From NCBI RefSeq assembly GCF_023701525.1, contig NZ_JAMQAW010000023.1:163936-205645 (forward strand): a stretch of DNA of 41,710 bases, written 5' to 3'. The notes under the pieces were generated by a model. That model had not been told where the DNA came from. It ran no database searches and saw only the letters and a program-made list of their open reading frames with translations. Positions 33,337-41,345 of the stretch are shown here, one piece after another. This DNA comes from Streptomyces albipurpureus (GTDB lineage Bacteria; Actinomycetota; Actinomycetes; Streptomycetales; Streptomycetaceae). Made by a program: the position numbers and the translations under genes. Positions within the stretch are counted from its first letter, which is position 1, and each line of letters begins with the position of its first letter.

Positions 33337-34929
33337 GTGATAGAGAGACCGGAGCCGTCCACAGCGGACCAACGGCCCCCAAGACCCGCCCAGCAACCCC
33401 CGGGACGCCGAGCGCTGGTCGCCGCGCTGATGATGAGCATCGCCCTCGTCGCGCTGGAGGGCACCACGGTCTCCACCGCCGTTCCGCAGATCGTCGGCGA
33501 CCTCGGCGGCTTCTCCCTCTTCTCCTGGATCTTCGCCGGCTATCTGCTCGCCCTCACGGTCAGCATCCCCATCTACGGCAAGCTCTCCGACACCCTTGGG
33601 CGCAAGCCCGTCCTCGTCGTCGGCATCGTCATCTTCCTGATCGGCACCATCCTGTGCGCCACCGCCTGGAACATGGGCTCGCTGATCGCCTTCCGGGTGA
33701 TCCAGGGGCTAGGCGGTGGAGCGATCCAGGGCACCGTGCAGACGATCGCCGCCGATCTCTACCCCCTGAAGGAACGCCCCAAGATCCAAGCCCGGCTCTC
33801 CTCGGTCTGGGCCGCCTCAGCGGTCGCGGGACCGGCGATCGGCGGGCTGCTCGCCACCTACACCGACTGGCGCTGGATCTTCCTGGTCAGTCTGCCGGTA
33901 GGCCTCGTAGCGCTCTGGCTGATCCAGCGCCATCTCCAGGAACCGTCGCGTCCGAAGGTGACACCACGCCCTCGTATCGACTGGCCCGGCGCGGTCCTCG
34001 TCTTCAGCTCGGGCACCACGCTCCTGATCGCCCTGGTGCAGGGAGGCATCGCCTGGCCATGGCTCTCCGCCCCCTCCCTCGCCCTGTTCGGTACGGGTGT
34101 GGCGCTGATCGCCCTGACCATCGTGGTGGAGCGGCGAGCGGCCGACCCGATCCTGCCCGGCTGGGTCTGGCGCAGACGCACGATCGCCGCCGTCAATGTG
34201 GCGCTGGGCGCGTTGGGGCTGGTGATCATCGCGCCCATCGTCTTCCTGCCGACCTACGCGCAATCCGTACTGGGTCTGGGACCGGTCGCCGCGGGTTTCG
34301 TGCTCTCGGTGATGACGATCAGCTGGCCCATAGCCGCCGCGTCCTCCAGCCACCTCTACAACCGCATCGGCTTCCGGATGACCGCCATCATCGGCATCTC
34401 ACTCGCCTCGCTGATCCTGGCGGTCTTCCCCTTCCTTCCCTACCCCGGCTCCGCCTGGCAGCCGGCCTTGCTGATGCTGCTCCTGGGCGGGGCGTTGGGT
34501 TTCTTCCAGCTACCACTGATCGTCGGTGTGCAGGCGACCGTGGGTTGGTCCGAGCGGGGCACCGCGACGGCATCCGTCCTCTTCTACCGCCAGATAGGCC
34601 AGAGCGTGGGAGCCGCACTCTTCGGTGCGGTGGCCAACGGTGTGCTGGCCTCCCGCCTGGGGGGCTCGGGCGATCTGGACTCGGTGTCCACCGCACTGGA
34701 GGACCCGGCATCCCTCACCGCCGAGGCCGCGGACCGACTGCGCCGAGCGGTGGACACCGCCGTGGACTATGTCTACATCGGGGCCGCGGCGGCAGCCGTG
34801 CTCGCCCTGCTGGCCCTGGTGTTCATCGCCCCCCGCCGCTTCCCCGTGATCGATGATGAGACAGCCCCACCAGAGCCGGTGCTCGATCAACCCCTCACAC
34901 CGAACGCACCCTGCGACAAACCCTCCTGA
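33337..34929 (+). CDS. MFS drug exporter, DHA2 family (14 TM)
   Basis: Proton-coupled multidrug efflux protein of the EmrB/QacA type. Seen: a 40-residue cytoplasmic Pro/Arg-rich N-terminus, about 14 hydrophobic helices, motif A in GKLSDTLGRKPVLVVG after helix 2, the motif C-like region GPAIGGLLATYTDWRWIFLV, and a C-terminal tail. I chose GTG at 33337 (530 residues) because AAAGGA lies seven bases upstream and the length fits the family; the long upstream in-frame extension is not protein-like. No TetR-type regulator is adjacent. Confidence 0.92.
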   Translation: MIERPEPSTADQRPPRPAQQPPGRRALVAALMMSIALVALEGTTVSTAVPQIVGDLGGFSLFSWIFAGYLLALTVSIPIYGKLSDTLGRKPVLVVGIVIFLIGTILCATAWNMGSLIAFRVIQGLGGGAIQGTVQTIAADLYPLKERPKIQARLSSVWAASAVAGPAIGGLLATYTDWRWIFLVSLPVGLVALWLIQRHLQEPSRPKVTPRPRIDWPGAVLVFSSGTTLLIALVQGGIAWPWLSAPSLALFGTGVALIALTIVVERRAADPILPGWVWRRRTIAAVNVALGALGLVIIAPIVFLPTYAQSVLGLGPVAAGFVLSVMTISWPIAAASSSHLYNRIGFRMTAIIGISLASLILAVFPFLPYPGSAWQPALLMLLLGGALGFFQLPLIVGVQATVGWSERGTATASVLFYRQIGQSVGAALFGAVANGVLASRLGGSGDLDSVSTALEDPASLTAEAADRLRRAVDTAVDYVYIGAAAAAVLALLALVFIAPRRFPVIDDETAPPEPVLDQPLTPNAPCDKPS

Positions 34930-35055
34930 CGCCCGGAGGACCCACCCGCTTCTCGCCAGGCACCCGGTGCGCCGCTTTGCCTGACGTACCCGAGATTCCG
35001 TTAGGGTTGGCCGGCGCTTGCCAAGTGCCCAACTCATATTGCTCCGGGGGGAGTT

Positions 35056-35373
35056 ATGACATGGAACGAATGGGAACAGGCCAAGGCTGAATCCTTGGCG
35101 GCGATACGGCACGGACCCGTCCCAACCAACTCCCCGCCGAAACCGGCGGCAGTTCGGGGGACCTCGTCGTCCATATGCAAGATCGCGGGCAGCGAACCGG
35201 GGCAACTCGAAGGGCTCCCGTTCAACGCCTACATCCACGACACACTCACCGGCTCCACCAGCCACCGCGAGCGCTTCACCCTCCTCCTCGCAGCCACCCA
35301 GAAGGCGCTGAAAGGCATGGGGTGCGAGAACAACCCCGTCATCCCCGACACCCCACCCCCCGCAGTGAAGTAG
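35056..35373 (+). CDS. Small hypothetical protein with MTWNEWEQ start
   Basis: 105 residues, function not recognised. The opening MTWNEWEQAKAE resembles the start of a group of longer Streptomyces helical proteins. After residue 32 the resemblance ends; a different frame there reads GSSGDLVVH, which could be a remnant of that family and thus an old frameshift, but this is speculative. The ATG at 35056 has GGGGGGAG upstream, a strong ribosome site. Pro-rich C-terminus, no signal peptide or membrane segment. Convergent with the coiled-coil gene. Confidence 0.6.
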   Translation: MTWNEWEQAKAESLAAIRHGPVPTNSPPKPAAVRGTSSSICKIAGSEPGQLEGLPFNAYIHDTLTGSTSHRERFTLLLAATQKALKGMGCENNPVIPDTPPPAVK

Positions 35374-35403
35374 CCCAGTGAAGCAACCGCGTAAAAGGAG
35401 CCG

Positions 35404-36291
35404 TCAGCCCTCCGCGGGGGTCCTCCCCGTCAAGGCCGCCAGGCTGCTGCGCACATGTGCCATATGTGCCTGCATCTCCTCGCGGGACTCCTCATGCTCG
35501 CGCAGCACCCGTTCCGTTTCGCGCGTGGTCCGTTCCTCCTGGACCTGGGCCTGAGTGATCAGTTCGGTTGCGCGGGCCTCCGCGTCCTCCTGGTCGTGGC
35601 GGGACTTCTCCTCGGTTTCCGAGAACGCCCGCTTGGCCTTCGCAAGGACGCTCTCCGCCAGGGTCATCAACTCCGTGTGACGCGCCTCCTGCTCCGCGAG
35701 ACGCGCGGCGAGCTCCCGGCCGTCCGCCTCCCACCGCGCGGCCTGCTTCGACTCCAGGTCGGCAAGGAGACCCTCGGCGCGGTCGCGCATCTCCTCCCAC
35801 GCCGTCAGGGCATCCGCCCGAAGGGCCTTCGCCTCCTCCCGGGCCTCCATAAGCGTGCCATCCGCGGACTTCTGGGCGGCTTGCAGCGCACGTTCAGCAT
35901 CGTCATGGGCCTTGGCCAGCAACCGGTCGGCCTCTTCGCGGGCCTCACCCCGGAGCCGACGCGCCTCGGCATCCGCCGCCTGAGCAGCCTCCCGCGCGGC
36001 GGCGTGTGCGCTCCCCCGCACGTCGTCCGCCTCCTCCTCGGTGAGCGCCAAGAGTTGCTGGGCCCGCTCGCCCATCGCCTCGTACGTCTGCGGAGCGAGC
36101 GTTGCGACCACCTCGCGCAGCCGGGTCGCCTCCGCCTCCATCTTCTTGGCGAGTACGGTCAGCCGCGCCGTCCGCTCCCAGGCTTCGTCCCGATCTTGGG
36201 ACAGGGCGGTGACATGGGCGTCGGCCTGCTCCATGTGATAGCCACGACGCACGACGGCGAAGCCATGAGCTGACACCGATGCAGCACTCAT
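35404..36291 (-). CDS. Scy/FilP-like coiled-coil (DivIVA-type N-terminus) protein
   Basis: Probable cytoskeletal or scaffold protein. Seen: an N-terminal DivIVA-like segment (FAVVRRGYHMEQADAHVTAL, 11-30) followed by almost continuous coiled coil (about 35-285) rich in Ala, Glu, Arg with heptad-like spacing, as in the Streptomyces proteins annotated as cellulose-binding and related to Scy and FilP, which organise polar growth. It is shorter (295 residues) than Scy. The ATG at 36289-36291 has GGAAGGGG eight bases upstream. A perfect inverted repeat lies about 50 bp upstream and probably controls it. Confidence 0.88.
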   Translation of the reverse strand: MSAASVSAHGFAVVRRGYHMEQADAHVTALSQDRDEAWERTARLTVLAKKMEAEATRLREVVATLAPQTYEAMGERAQQLLALTEEEADDVRGSAHAAAREAAQAADAEARRLRGEAREEADRLLAKAHDDAERALQAAQKSADGTLMEAREEAKALRADALTAWEEMRDRAEGLLADLESKQAARWEADGRELAARLAEQEARHTELMTLAESVLAKAKRAFSETEEKSRHDQEDAEARATELITQAQVQEERTTRETERVLREHEESREEMQAHMAHVRSSLAALTGRTPAEG

Positions 36292-36341
36292 CCTTCAAGC
36301 CCCTTCCGCGATTCTGTACATATCATCCCGGATTCCAGCAA

Positions 36342-36361
36342 AGTGTCGACATTGCGACACT
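36342..36361. promoter_or_regulatory. Operator-like inverted repeat upstream of the coiled-coil gene
   Basis: AGTGTCG (36342-36348), 6 nt, CGACACT (36355-36361): a perfect 20-bp palindromic site about 50 bp upstream of the start, next to a minus-strand TTGCTG-N17-TACAGA promoter-like pair. The regulator is unknown. Confidence 0.45.
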
Positions 36362-36400
36362 CCACCTAACTATGTCGGCCAAGGATGCGGTACCCGTCCC

Positions 36401-36446
36401 AAGAAAACGAAACAGGCGTCCGGCCCGCAATCACGGACCGGACGCC
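36401..36446 (-). terminator. Rho-independent terminator of the deaminase/SUKH fusion gene
   Basis: GGCGTCCGG (36415-36423) pairs with CCGGACGCC (36438-36446), with an inner CCG/CGG extension around CAATCA. On the minus strand it is followed by TGTTTCGTTTTCTT. It lies 22 bp past the stop codon at 36469. Confidence 0.92.
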
Positions 36447-36468
36447 CCTACGTCCCGAACGGCGACAA

Positions 36469-39027
36469 TTACAGCAAACCGTCCCACATCTGTTCGAGCA
36501 GAACTGACCACCAGTTCTCCGGCGATGCCAGCGCCGCCGGGTCCAGTGATGCCAGCTGCGCCTGGAAGTCGACGGTCCAGCGACCGGCCTGCTCCGGGTT
36601 GAGGCTGTAGCGGTAGCGCCACATCCGACCGAGCAGCGCCATACAGCGCACGAACTCCGGTAGCCCGCTGTTGACGAACTGCGGCGCCGTCGGCTGCCCA
36701 CCGGGACCGGCCTCAACCGGCACCGCCACGATATGGGCCGTGCCGTACTGGACACAGATCGCCCGGCCGAAGTCGCTGCCGACCACCAGATAGGAGCCGG
36801 CGTCCATCGCGGCCTGCACCTGGCGCTGAGCGGCGAGCTCAGCCAGGGTCGGCACCACCGGCTGGGCGGGCTGTGCCCAGAAGAACGGGTTGAAGTCACC
36901 CGGCAGCCCCGCCCACACCAGGGTTGCCGCCACCACCTCCGGCACCCCCTGACGTGAGACCGCTCGCTGGTCGAACCGGCAGATGCCCTGCGGCCCGAAC
37001 GCGGACACCAACTCCTGCGCCACCGCCTGCGGCGGCACCGCCGGAGCCTGCTGCACATGCTGCAACGGAGCCCGCACCGGTGCCGGCCTGGCCGGACCGT
37101 CCGCCACCTGGTGCAGCTCGCCCTGGTGGGTGATCAGTTGACGCATCCCCTGCTGCCGGCTGGCGTGGTCCCTGCCGTAGGGGGCGATATTGGTGATCCT
37201 CGCCTGCGGCCAGGTCTCCTTGATCATCCGAGCGCAGTAGCCGCCCGGGAGCTGGCAGGACTCCAGCTCGGTGTGCAACTCCAGCACCTGCTGCGGCGGC
37301 ACGTTCAGCGCCCGCAGCTCATGCAGGATCTGCCACTCCGGGTGCGGAGTACCAGGTGCCGACCGGCGGATCAGCTGAGCCTCGGAGCCATCGGGCGCGC
37401 GGTAGCGCAGCACCGCCTGATATCCGGGGCCGACGGTCGGCACTCCGTGGGGCTGCGGTGGATAACCGTACGTGGGGGGCCTGGCCCCCGGTACGGAACC
37501 AGGCGGCGGACCCGGCGGGCCGGGGTGCGCGGGCACACCCGGGCCGCCGATCCCGGGTGGCCCCGGATCGGCCAGCATGGTCGCCGCGCGATGCACCCCG
37601 TCTGGCGGAGGGGTCGCCCCCGGGGGAGGACCAGGAGGAGCGGGAGGGCCGGGCGGCCCGGGAGGGGCTTGCGGCCCCGGCGGTCGGGCCTGCCCCGAGT
37701 CGAGTTGCGGACTGAGCTGCGTGGGGAGATAGCCGTTCGCGGGCGGTCCCGGAGGAACGGGGGCTCCCGGCGGGCCGGGAGGAGCCGGCGCTCCCGGGAT
37801 GCCAGGAGGAGCAGGCGGCGGGCCAGGCGGTGGCGGCGTCGCCGGAACCCCACCGCGGGTGGGCCGCTGTGGCCGTTGGCTCTTGCTGGTGGCGGCCTCC
37901 GCTATGTCGGCCGCACCACCGGACGACGGCCTCAGCCCACCGATGGGCCCCTCCTGCCTGACCGTCTGCGGCAACTGGCTACCGCCCGACATCAGCGCGG
38001 TCGGCGCGTCCGGGCCGACCCCGGACGGGGGCTTCCCGTCGTCGTCCACACCGGCGACGGGCGGCGCGAACACCGTGTCGGGCAACGGCACAGAGGGGTC
38101 GTTCGTGTGTATCGAACTGGTGTCGTTCCAGGACGCACCGCCACGGCCGTCCGAAGGCGTCGGCTCACGGTCCCCATCGCCCGCGGGGGCCAGCCACATG
38201 GTGCCGCCCTGTGAGGCGTTGCCCCCTGCCGATCGATCGCCTGACCAGGCGGCGTCGCCGCCGATTGACCCGCTACTCGCCTGGGAGGCGTTGGCCGAAC
38301 CGCCGTCGGCTCCGGCGATGCGGTCGTTGGCATCGGCCGCTGCCGGCGGGGGCGTGTCCCATGGCGCCCGCACGGGCTCATCCGGACCCACCGGGGCGGG
38401 CGATGGTCCCGGCGCGTCGGCGACCGGAGCACCGGGGCCGGTGCTCGGCTGGCGCGTATCCGCCGGAACGGGGACAGCTCCGGGGCCACCGGTCGCTCCG
38501 ACCCCGTCCGAAGCGGCAGGAGTGCCGGCAGCGGGCGAATCGGAAGGCGCGTCAAACCGCCCTACCCCGCGACCGTGCGACGGGGGGACTCCCACCCCCT
38601 GCCCCTCCGACGCCGCGACGGGCGCGGGCTCCGAGGTCGGCCGGCCGCCGAGCGTGCCCAGCCTGTCGGCCGCGTCCTGGAGCCACTCCGGTGGAGTGAG
38701 CAGGAACGACGTCTGATTGAGATCGATCCGCTGGGGCGGTGGGGTGGCGGCCTCGGGAGCGATCGCCTGGGCGCCGTACTCCTCCTCGTACCGCCTGATC
38801 ACCTCGCCGATCGGCAGTCCGGGCCAGAGCGTCGCCTCACCGCTGTCCCGCGCGATCACCAGGCGCTGATGCCCACCATCCGGTGTCGCCACGTCCTCAC
38901 GGTCCTCGGCCCACACTACGAAGCCGAGTTCGAATTCCCGCACCCGCACCTCACGGTGCTGGTACACCGGCATATCGCCGTTGACCCACTCTTCCGCACG
39001 CTCCTGCGCCTGCGCGAAGGTCACCAT
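36469..39027 (-). CDS. Imm35-like / Pro-rich / deaminase / SUKH-4 fusion protein
   Basis: Large multidomain protein built from polymorphic-toxin and immunity modules. Seen: an N-terminal Imm35 (YrhB)-like domain (about 1-80: VTFAQAQERAEEWVNGD); a very long Pro/Gly/Ser/Ala-rich linker (about 130-500); a deaminase-like domain of the XOO_2897/YwqJ class with HPEWQILHELRAL (H562, E564) and SCQLPGGYC (C591, C598) as the likely Zn ligands; and a C-terminal SUKH-4-like immunity domain (about 650-850). There is no signal peptide. I chose ATG at 39025-39027 (852 residues; GGGGAG ten bases upstream); ATG at 39043-39045 would overlap the upstream gene. It lies 7 bp after the WHH/SUKH gene, so they form an operon. 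Catalytic activity is unproven. Confidence 0.85.
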   Translation of the reverse strand: MVTFAQAQERAEEWVNGDMPVYQHREVRVREFELGFVVWAEDREDVATPDGGHQRLVIARDSGEATLWPGLPIGEVIRRYEEEYGAQAIAPEAATPPPQRIDLNQTSFLLTPPEWLQDAADRLGTLGGRPTSEPAPVAASEGQGVGVPPSHGRGVGRFDAPSDSPAAGTPAASDGVGATGGPGAVPVPADTRQPSTGPGAPVADAPGPSPAPVGPDEPVRAPWDTPPPAAADANDRIAGADGGSANASQASSGSIGGDAAWSGDRSAGGNASQGGTMWLAPAGDGDREPTPSDGRGGASWNDTSSIHTNDPSVPLPDTVFAPPVAGVDDDGKPPSGVGPDAPTALMSGGSQLPQTVRQEGPIGGLRPSSGGAADIAEAATSKSQRPQRPTRGGVPATPPPPGPPPAPPGIPGAPAPPGPPGAPVPPGPPANGYLPTQLSPQLDSGQARPPGPQAPPGPPGPPAPPGPPPGATPPPDGVHRAATMLADPGPPGIGGPGVPAHPGPPGPPPGSVPGARPPTYGYPPQPHGVPTVGPGYQAVLRYRAPDGSEAQLIRRSAPGTPHPEWQILHELRALNVPPQQVLELHTELESCQLPGGYCARMIKETWPQARITNIAPYGRDHASRQQGMRQLITHQGELHQVADGPARPAPVRAPLQHVQQAPAVPPQAVAQELVSAFGPQGICRFDQRAVSRQGVPEVVAATLVWAGLPGDFNPFFWAQPAQPVVPTLAELAAQRQVQAAMDAGSYLVVGSDFGRAICVQYGTAHIVAVPVEAGPGGQPTAPQFVNSGLPEFVRCMALLGRMWRYRYSLNPEQAGRWTVDFQAQLASLDPAALASPENWWSVLLEQMWDGLL

Positions 39028-39034
39028 CGGAGCG

Positions 39035-40069
39035 TCACTCCCCATCCGCGACTGGGACGACGTGCGCAAAGCCGCCGTCCACCATCAGATTCGCCACAGT
39101 CTCCAACTCGGGCGGATTGCCAGCGAGCCGCTGGAGGAACCCATCGAAGTCAGCACCACACGGCAACAACAGCCGATCCACCCGGTCCTGAATGTGCCAA
39201 CCATTCTGGTCCCGCGCGTCGTCATAGGCGCAGAACCATACGGAACCGATCGCCGAACCCCTGACCTTCACTGCCAGAATGCCACCCTGGACAAAACCGA
39301 CACCCAGGAAGTCCTTGGTGAGATGGTCACGCAGGCACTTGTTGACATAGACCAGGTCATTGACCGCGGCCTCGTCCCGGACCGTGAAGAACGGCTGGTC
39401 GACCAGGAGACCCAGTTCGGCATCGAGCGCGGTGCCGACCGGGGCGCACCCCCCGGCGGCCTTCAGGAACGAGCGGTAGGCCCCCGGCAGCCGATAGCCC
39501 AGCTCCTCCTCCACACCGAGGAGCTGCTGCTCAGTGACGGACAACGTGCCCTTGGGAAGGCCGAAGTGGGCGGGCCGGGTCTCCTGGAGCGGACGGGTTC
39601 CACGCTTGTTCTGATCCACGGCGGCGGTCGCCAGGCCGCCGTGGTGGCGCAGCAGCGCCTTCACCTCGACCGGAACCAGTTCCATCCGCCGAGTCCCGCG
39701 GACGTGATGCCAGGTCCAGCCGTGCGGAGTAGCCACCGCGGGGACCGTGTCCCACAGCTGATGGCCGCTCGCGTGCAGCGCGGCATTCGCCGATACGTAG
39801 TCGGTGAGGCGCAGTTCATCGATGCCGAAGCCCGGCGGCGGTTCAGCGATCTCCGCCATGGCACGGACGTACGGGCTGAAATCCGGATACCCGTCGGCGT
39901 CGATCCGCACCCCTCGGGGGTGCCGGGAGGCTCGTACCGGATCGGGGAAGTACACAGTCTGACCGGCGTAGCCCGCATTCGGCGGCGCGACGTTCACCGG
40001 ACCGTTCGGTGGCGTGACGTGTCCCTGGGGGCCAGGCGGTGCCCCCAGCCCTTGCCGACCTGTCGTCAT
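39035..40069 (-). CDS. WHH-nuclease-like domain fused to SMI1/KNR4 (SUKH) domain
   Basis: Seen: a Pro/Gly-rich N-terminus; a segment (about 60-150) resembling the HNH/ENDO VII WHH toxin nucleases (DGYPDFSPYV, GWTWHHVRGTRRMELVP with H121 and H122, then RHHGG at 141-145), but with Lys137 where active members usually have the first His of the last motif; and a SUKH domain (about 182-330: VEEELGYRLPGAYRSFLKAAGG). A toxin-type fold and an immunity-type fold share one chain. ATG at 40067-40069 (344 residues) with a GGGGG run upstream; the upstream in-frame extension is not protein-like. First gene of the pair with the 36469-39027 fusion. It may be an inactive nuclease used as a binding module, or a self-neutralised toxin. 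Confidence 0.8.
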   Translation of the reverse strand: MTTGRQGLGAPPGPQGHVTPPNGPVNVAPPNAGYAGQTVYFPDPVRASRHPRGVRIDADGYPDFSPYVRAMAEIAEPPPGFGIDELRLTDYVSANAALHASGHQLWDTVPAVATPHGWTWHHVRGTRRMELVPVEVKALLRHHGGLATAAVDQNKRGTRPLQETRPAHFGLPKGTLSVTEQQLLGVEEELGYRLPGAYRSFLKAAGGCAPVGTALDAELGLLVDQPFFTVRDEAAVNDLVYVNKCLRDHLTKDFLGVGFVQGGILAVKVRGSAIGSVWFCAYDDARDQNGWHIQDRVDRLLLPCGADFDGFLQRLAGNPPELETVANLMVDGGFAHVVPVADGE

Positions 40070-40300
40070 GGCGATCTGCCCCCTGCTGGCTTCTGGCTGT
40101 CCGGGACAGCCTATGCGGGTGGACCAACGGGGAGTACCGGTCCTTCCAGGAGTCCCGCTGTACGTCACCAACCGTCACGGGCGAGTGACCGAACGACGAC
40201 GAGAGGACACGTTTAACCCACCCCGCTTCCACAGCCCGCACCACGTTTGGCAAGGTGTTCACCCAACTCGGGGGAGTGCACGGGAGGGGACAGCGACACC

Positions 40301-40816
40301 ATGCACACAGCGCAATCAGGTCAACCGGTCACCACAAGTGACCCTCGTCTCAGCTGGAGCAGCACCGAGGAAGGAGGGGTACCCGCGCTGAGCCACCGAC
40401 GGGACGGCATCCTGCCGGCCGTCGCAGCCGCGCTCTCCGTCCAAGGGGAGACGCTCAAGTCCACTGCGGGCAAGGGCGATCAGCCACCTGTCCTCCATCC
40501 CCTCGTACGGGACTTTCTCGACCGGCTACCGAGCGGGCAGCGGGAGCGCTTCACCGGCCGATGTCCTGAAGCAATTCTGCTGTCGCGCCATCTGACCAGC
40601 GCCGAAGGCAAGCGATCCAAGCGTGCCCGGCGCAGGCCACTCAGCCACAGCGAGGCCAAGCGAGCGCTGAAACAGTCAAAACTGACGGCGCGCAGAATCC
40701 GTGAGGACGGCGATCCACTGCACGGCAGTTACGCGGCGCCCTGCCGCTCCTGCGCACCGATGCTCGACCACTTCGGGGTACGCGCAGTGGACCCGACCGC
40801 CAACGAGAACGGCTGA
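40301..40816 (+). CDS. YwqJ-type putative deaminase
   Basis: Small protein of the YwqJ-like deaminase family of toxin systems. Seen: the Zn-binding, catalytic pair GRCPEAILLSRHL (C88, E90; Cys replaces the usual His, as in this family) and APCRSCAPML (C148, C151). The N-terminal 60 residues are polar and unstructured. There is no secretion signal, WXG, LXG or PT-type leader domain, so export is not evident. ATG at 40301 with GGAGGGG upstream. Followed 10 bp later by a SUKH-3 gene, the expected cognate immunity partner. Divergent from the WHH/SUKH gene (231-bp gap). Confidence 0.87.
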   Translation: MHTAQSGQPVTTSDPRLSWSSTEEGGVPALSHRRDGILPAVAAALSVQGETLKSTAGKGDQPPVLHPLVRDFLDRLPSGQRERFTGRCPEAILLSRHLTSAEGKRSKRARRRPLSHSEAKRALKQSKLTARRIREDGDPLHGSYAAPCRSCAPMLDHFGVRAVDPTANENG

Positions 40817-40826
40817 ATCCGCACCG

Positions 40827-41324
40827 ATGTCCGAAAACCTCAGTACGACCCGGTTTCCCGTCGCCGTCGACGCCGCGCTGCGCGAGGCGGGGTGGCAGCC
40901 TGGCCGCTGGGACATCAAGCTCGCCGAACACTGGGCCGACAGCCTGCGTGCCTACGCGTCACCAGCGGGACACCAGCACAGCGTCTTCCCGGCGGCGGTG
41001 GAGGCCTGGGCGGAGTTCGGCGACCTCCGGATCACCGCCCCCGGCCCAGGCCGACAGACCGCCCCGCCCACCCTCCACATCGACCCACTCGCCGGCCTCC
41101 ACCTGGCACGCACCCTCGCTGACCTCGGACGCGCACTGGACACCGAGGTCTCCCCACTGGGCTCGGAAGGCGACAACCAGGCGGTGCTGGCGATCGACTC
41201 ACAGGGCCGTGTGTACAGCGTGGACCACACCGGGGACTGGTACTTGGGAGTGGACATCGTCCAGGCCCTGACGACGCTCGTCCTGGGGTTGCAGCCACGG
41301 CGTCTGTCCATGGGGGTCCCCTAG
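40827..41324 (+). CDS. SUKH-3 family immunity protein
   Basis: Predicted antidote that binds the adjacent deaminase. Seen: the SUKH-3 pattern: RFPVAVDAALREAGWQPGR, AAVEAWAEFGDLRITAPG, LHIDPLAGLHLARTLADLG, LGSEGDNQAVLAIDSQGRVY and DWYLGVDIVQALTTLVLG. 165 residues, soluble, no signal peptide. The ATG at 40827 lies 10 bp after the deaminase stop codon, so co-transcription and balanced expression are expected. The long upstream in-frame extension overlaps the deaminase gene and is not supported. Confidence 0.9.
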   Translation: MSENLSTTRFPVAVDAALREAGWQPGRWDIKLAEHWADSLRAYASPAGHQHSVFPAAVEAWAEFGDLRITAPGPGRQTAPPTLHIDPLAGLHLARTLADLGRALDTEVSPLGSEGDNQAVLAIDSQGRVYSVDHTGDWYLGVDIVQALTTLVLGLQPRRLSMGVP

Positions 41325-41345
41325 GCGGGGGGCCTTGTTTTTGCG

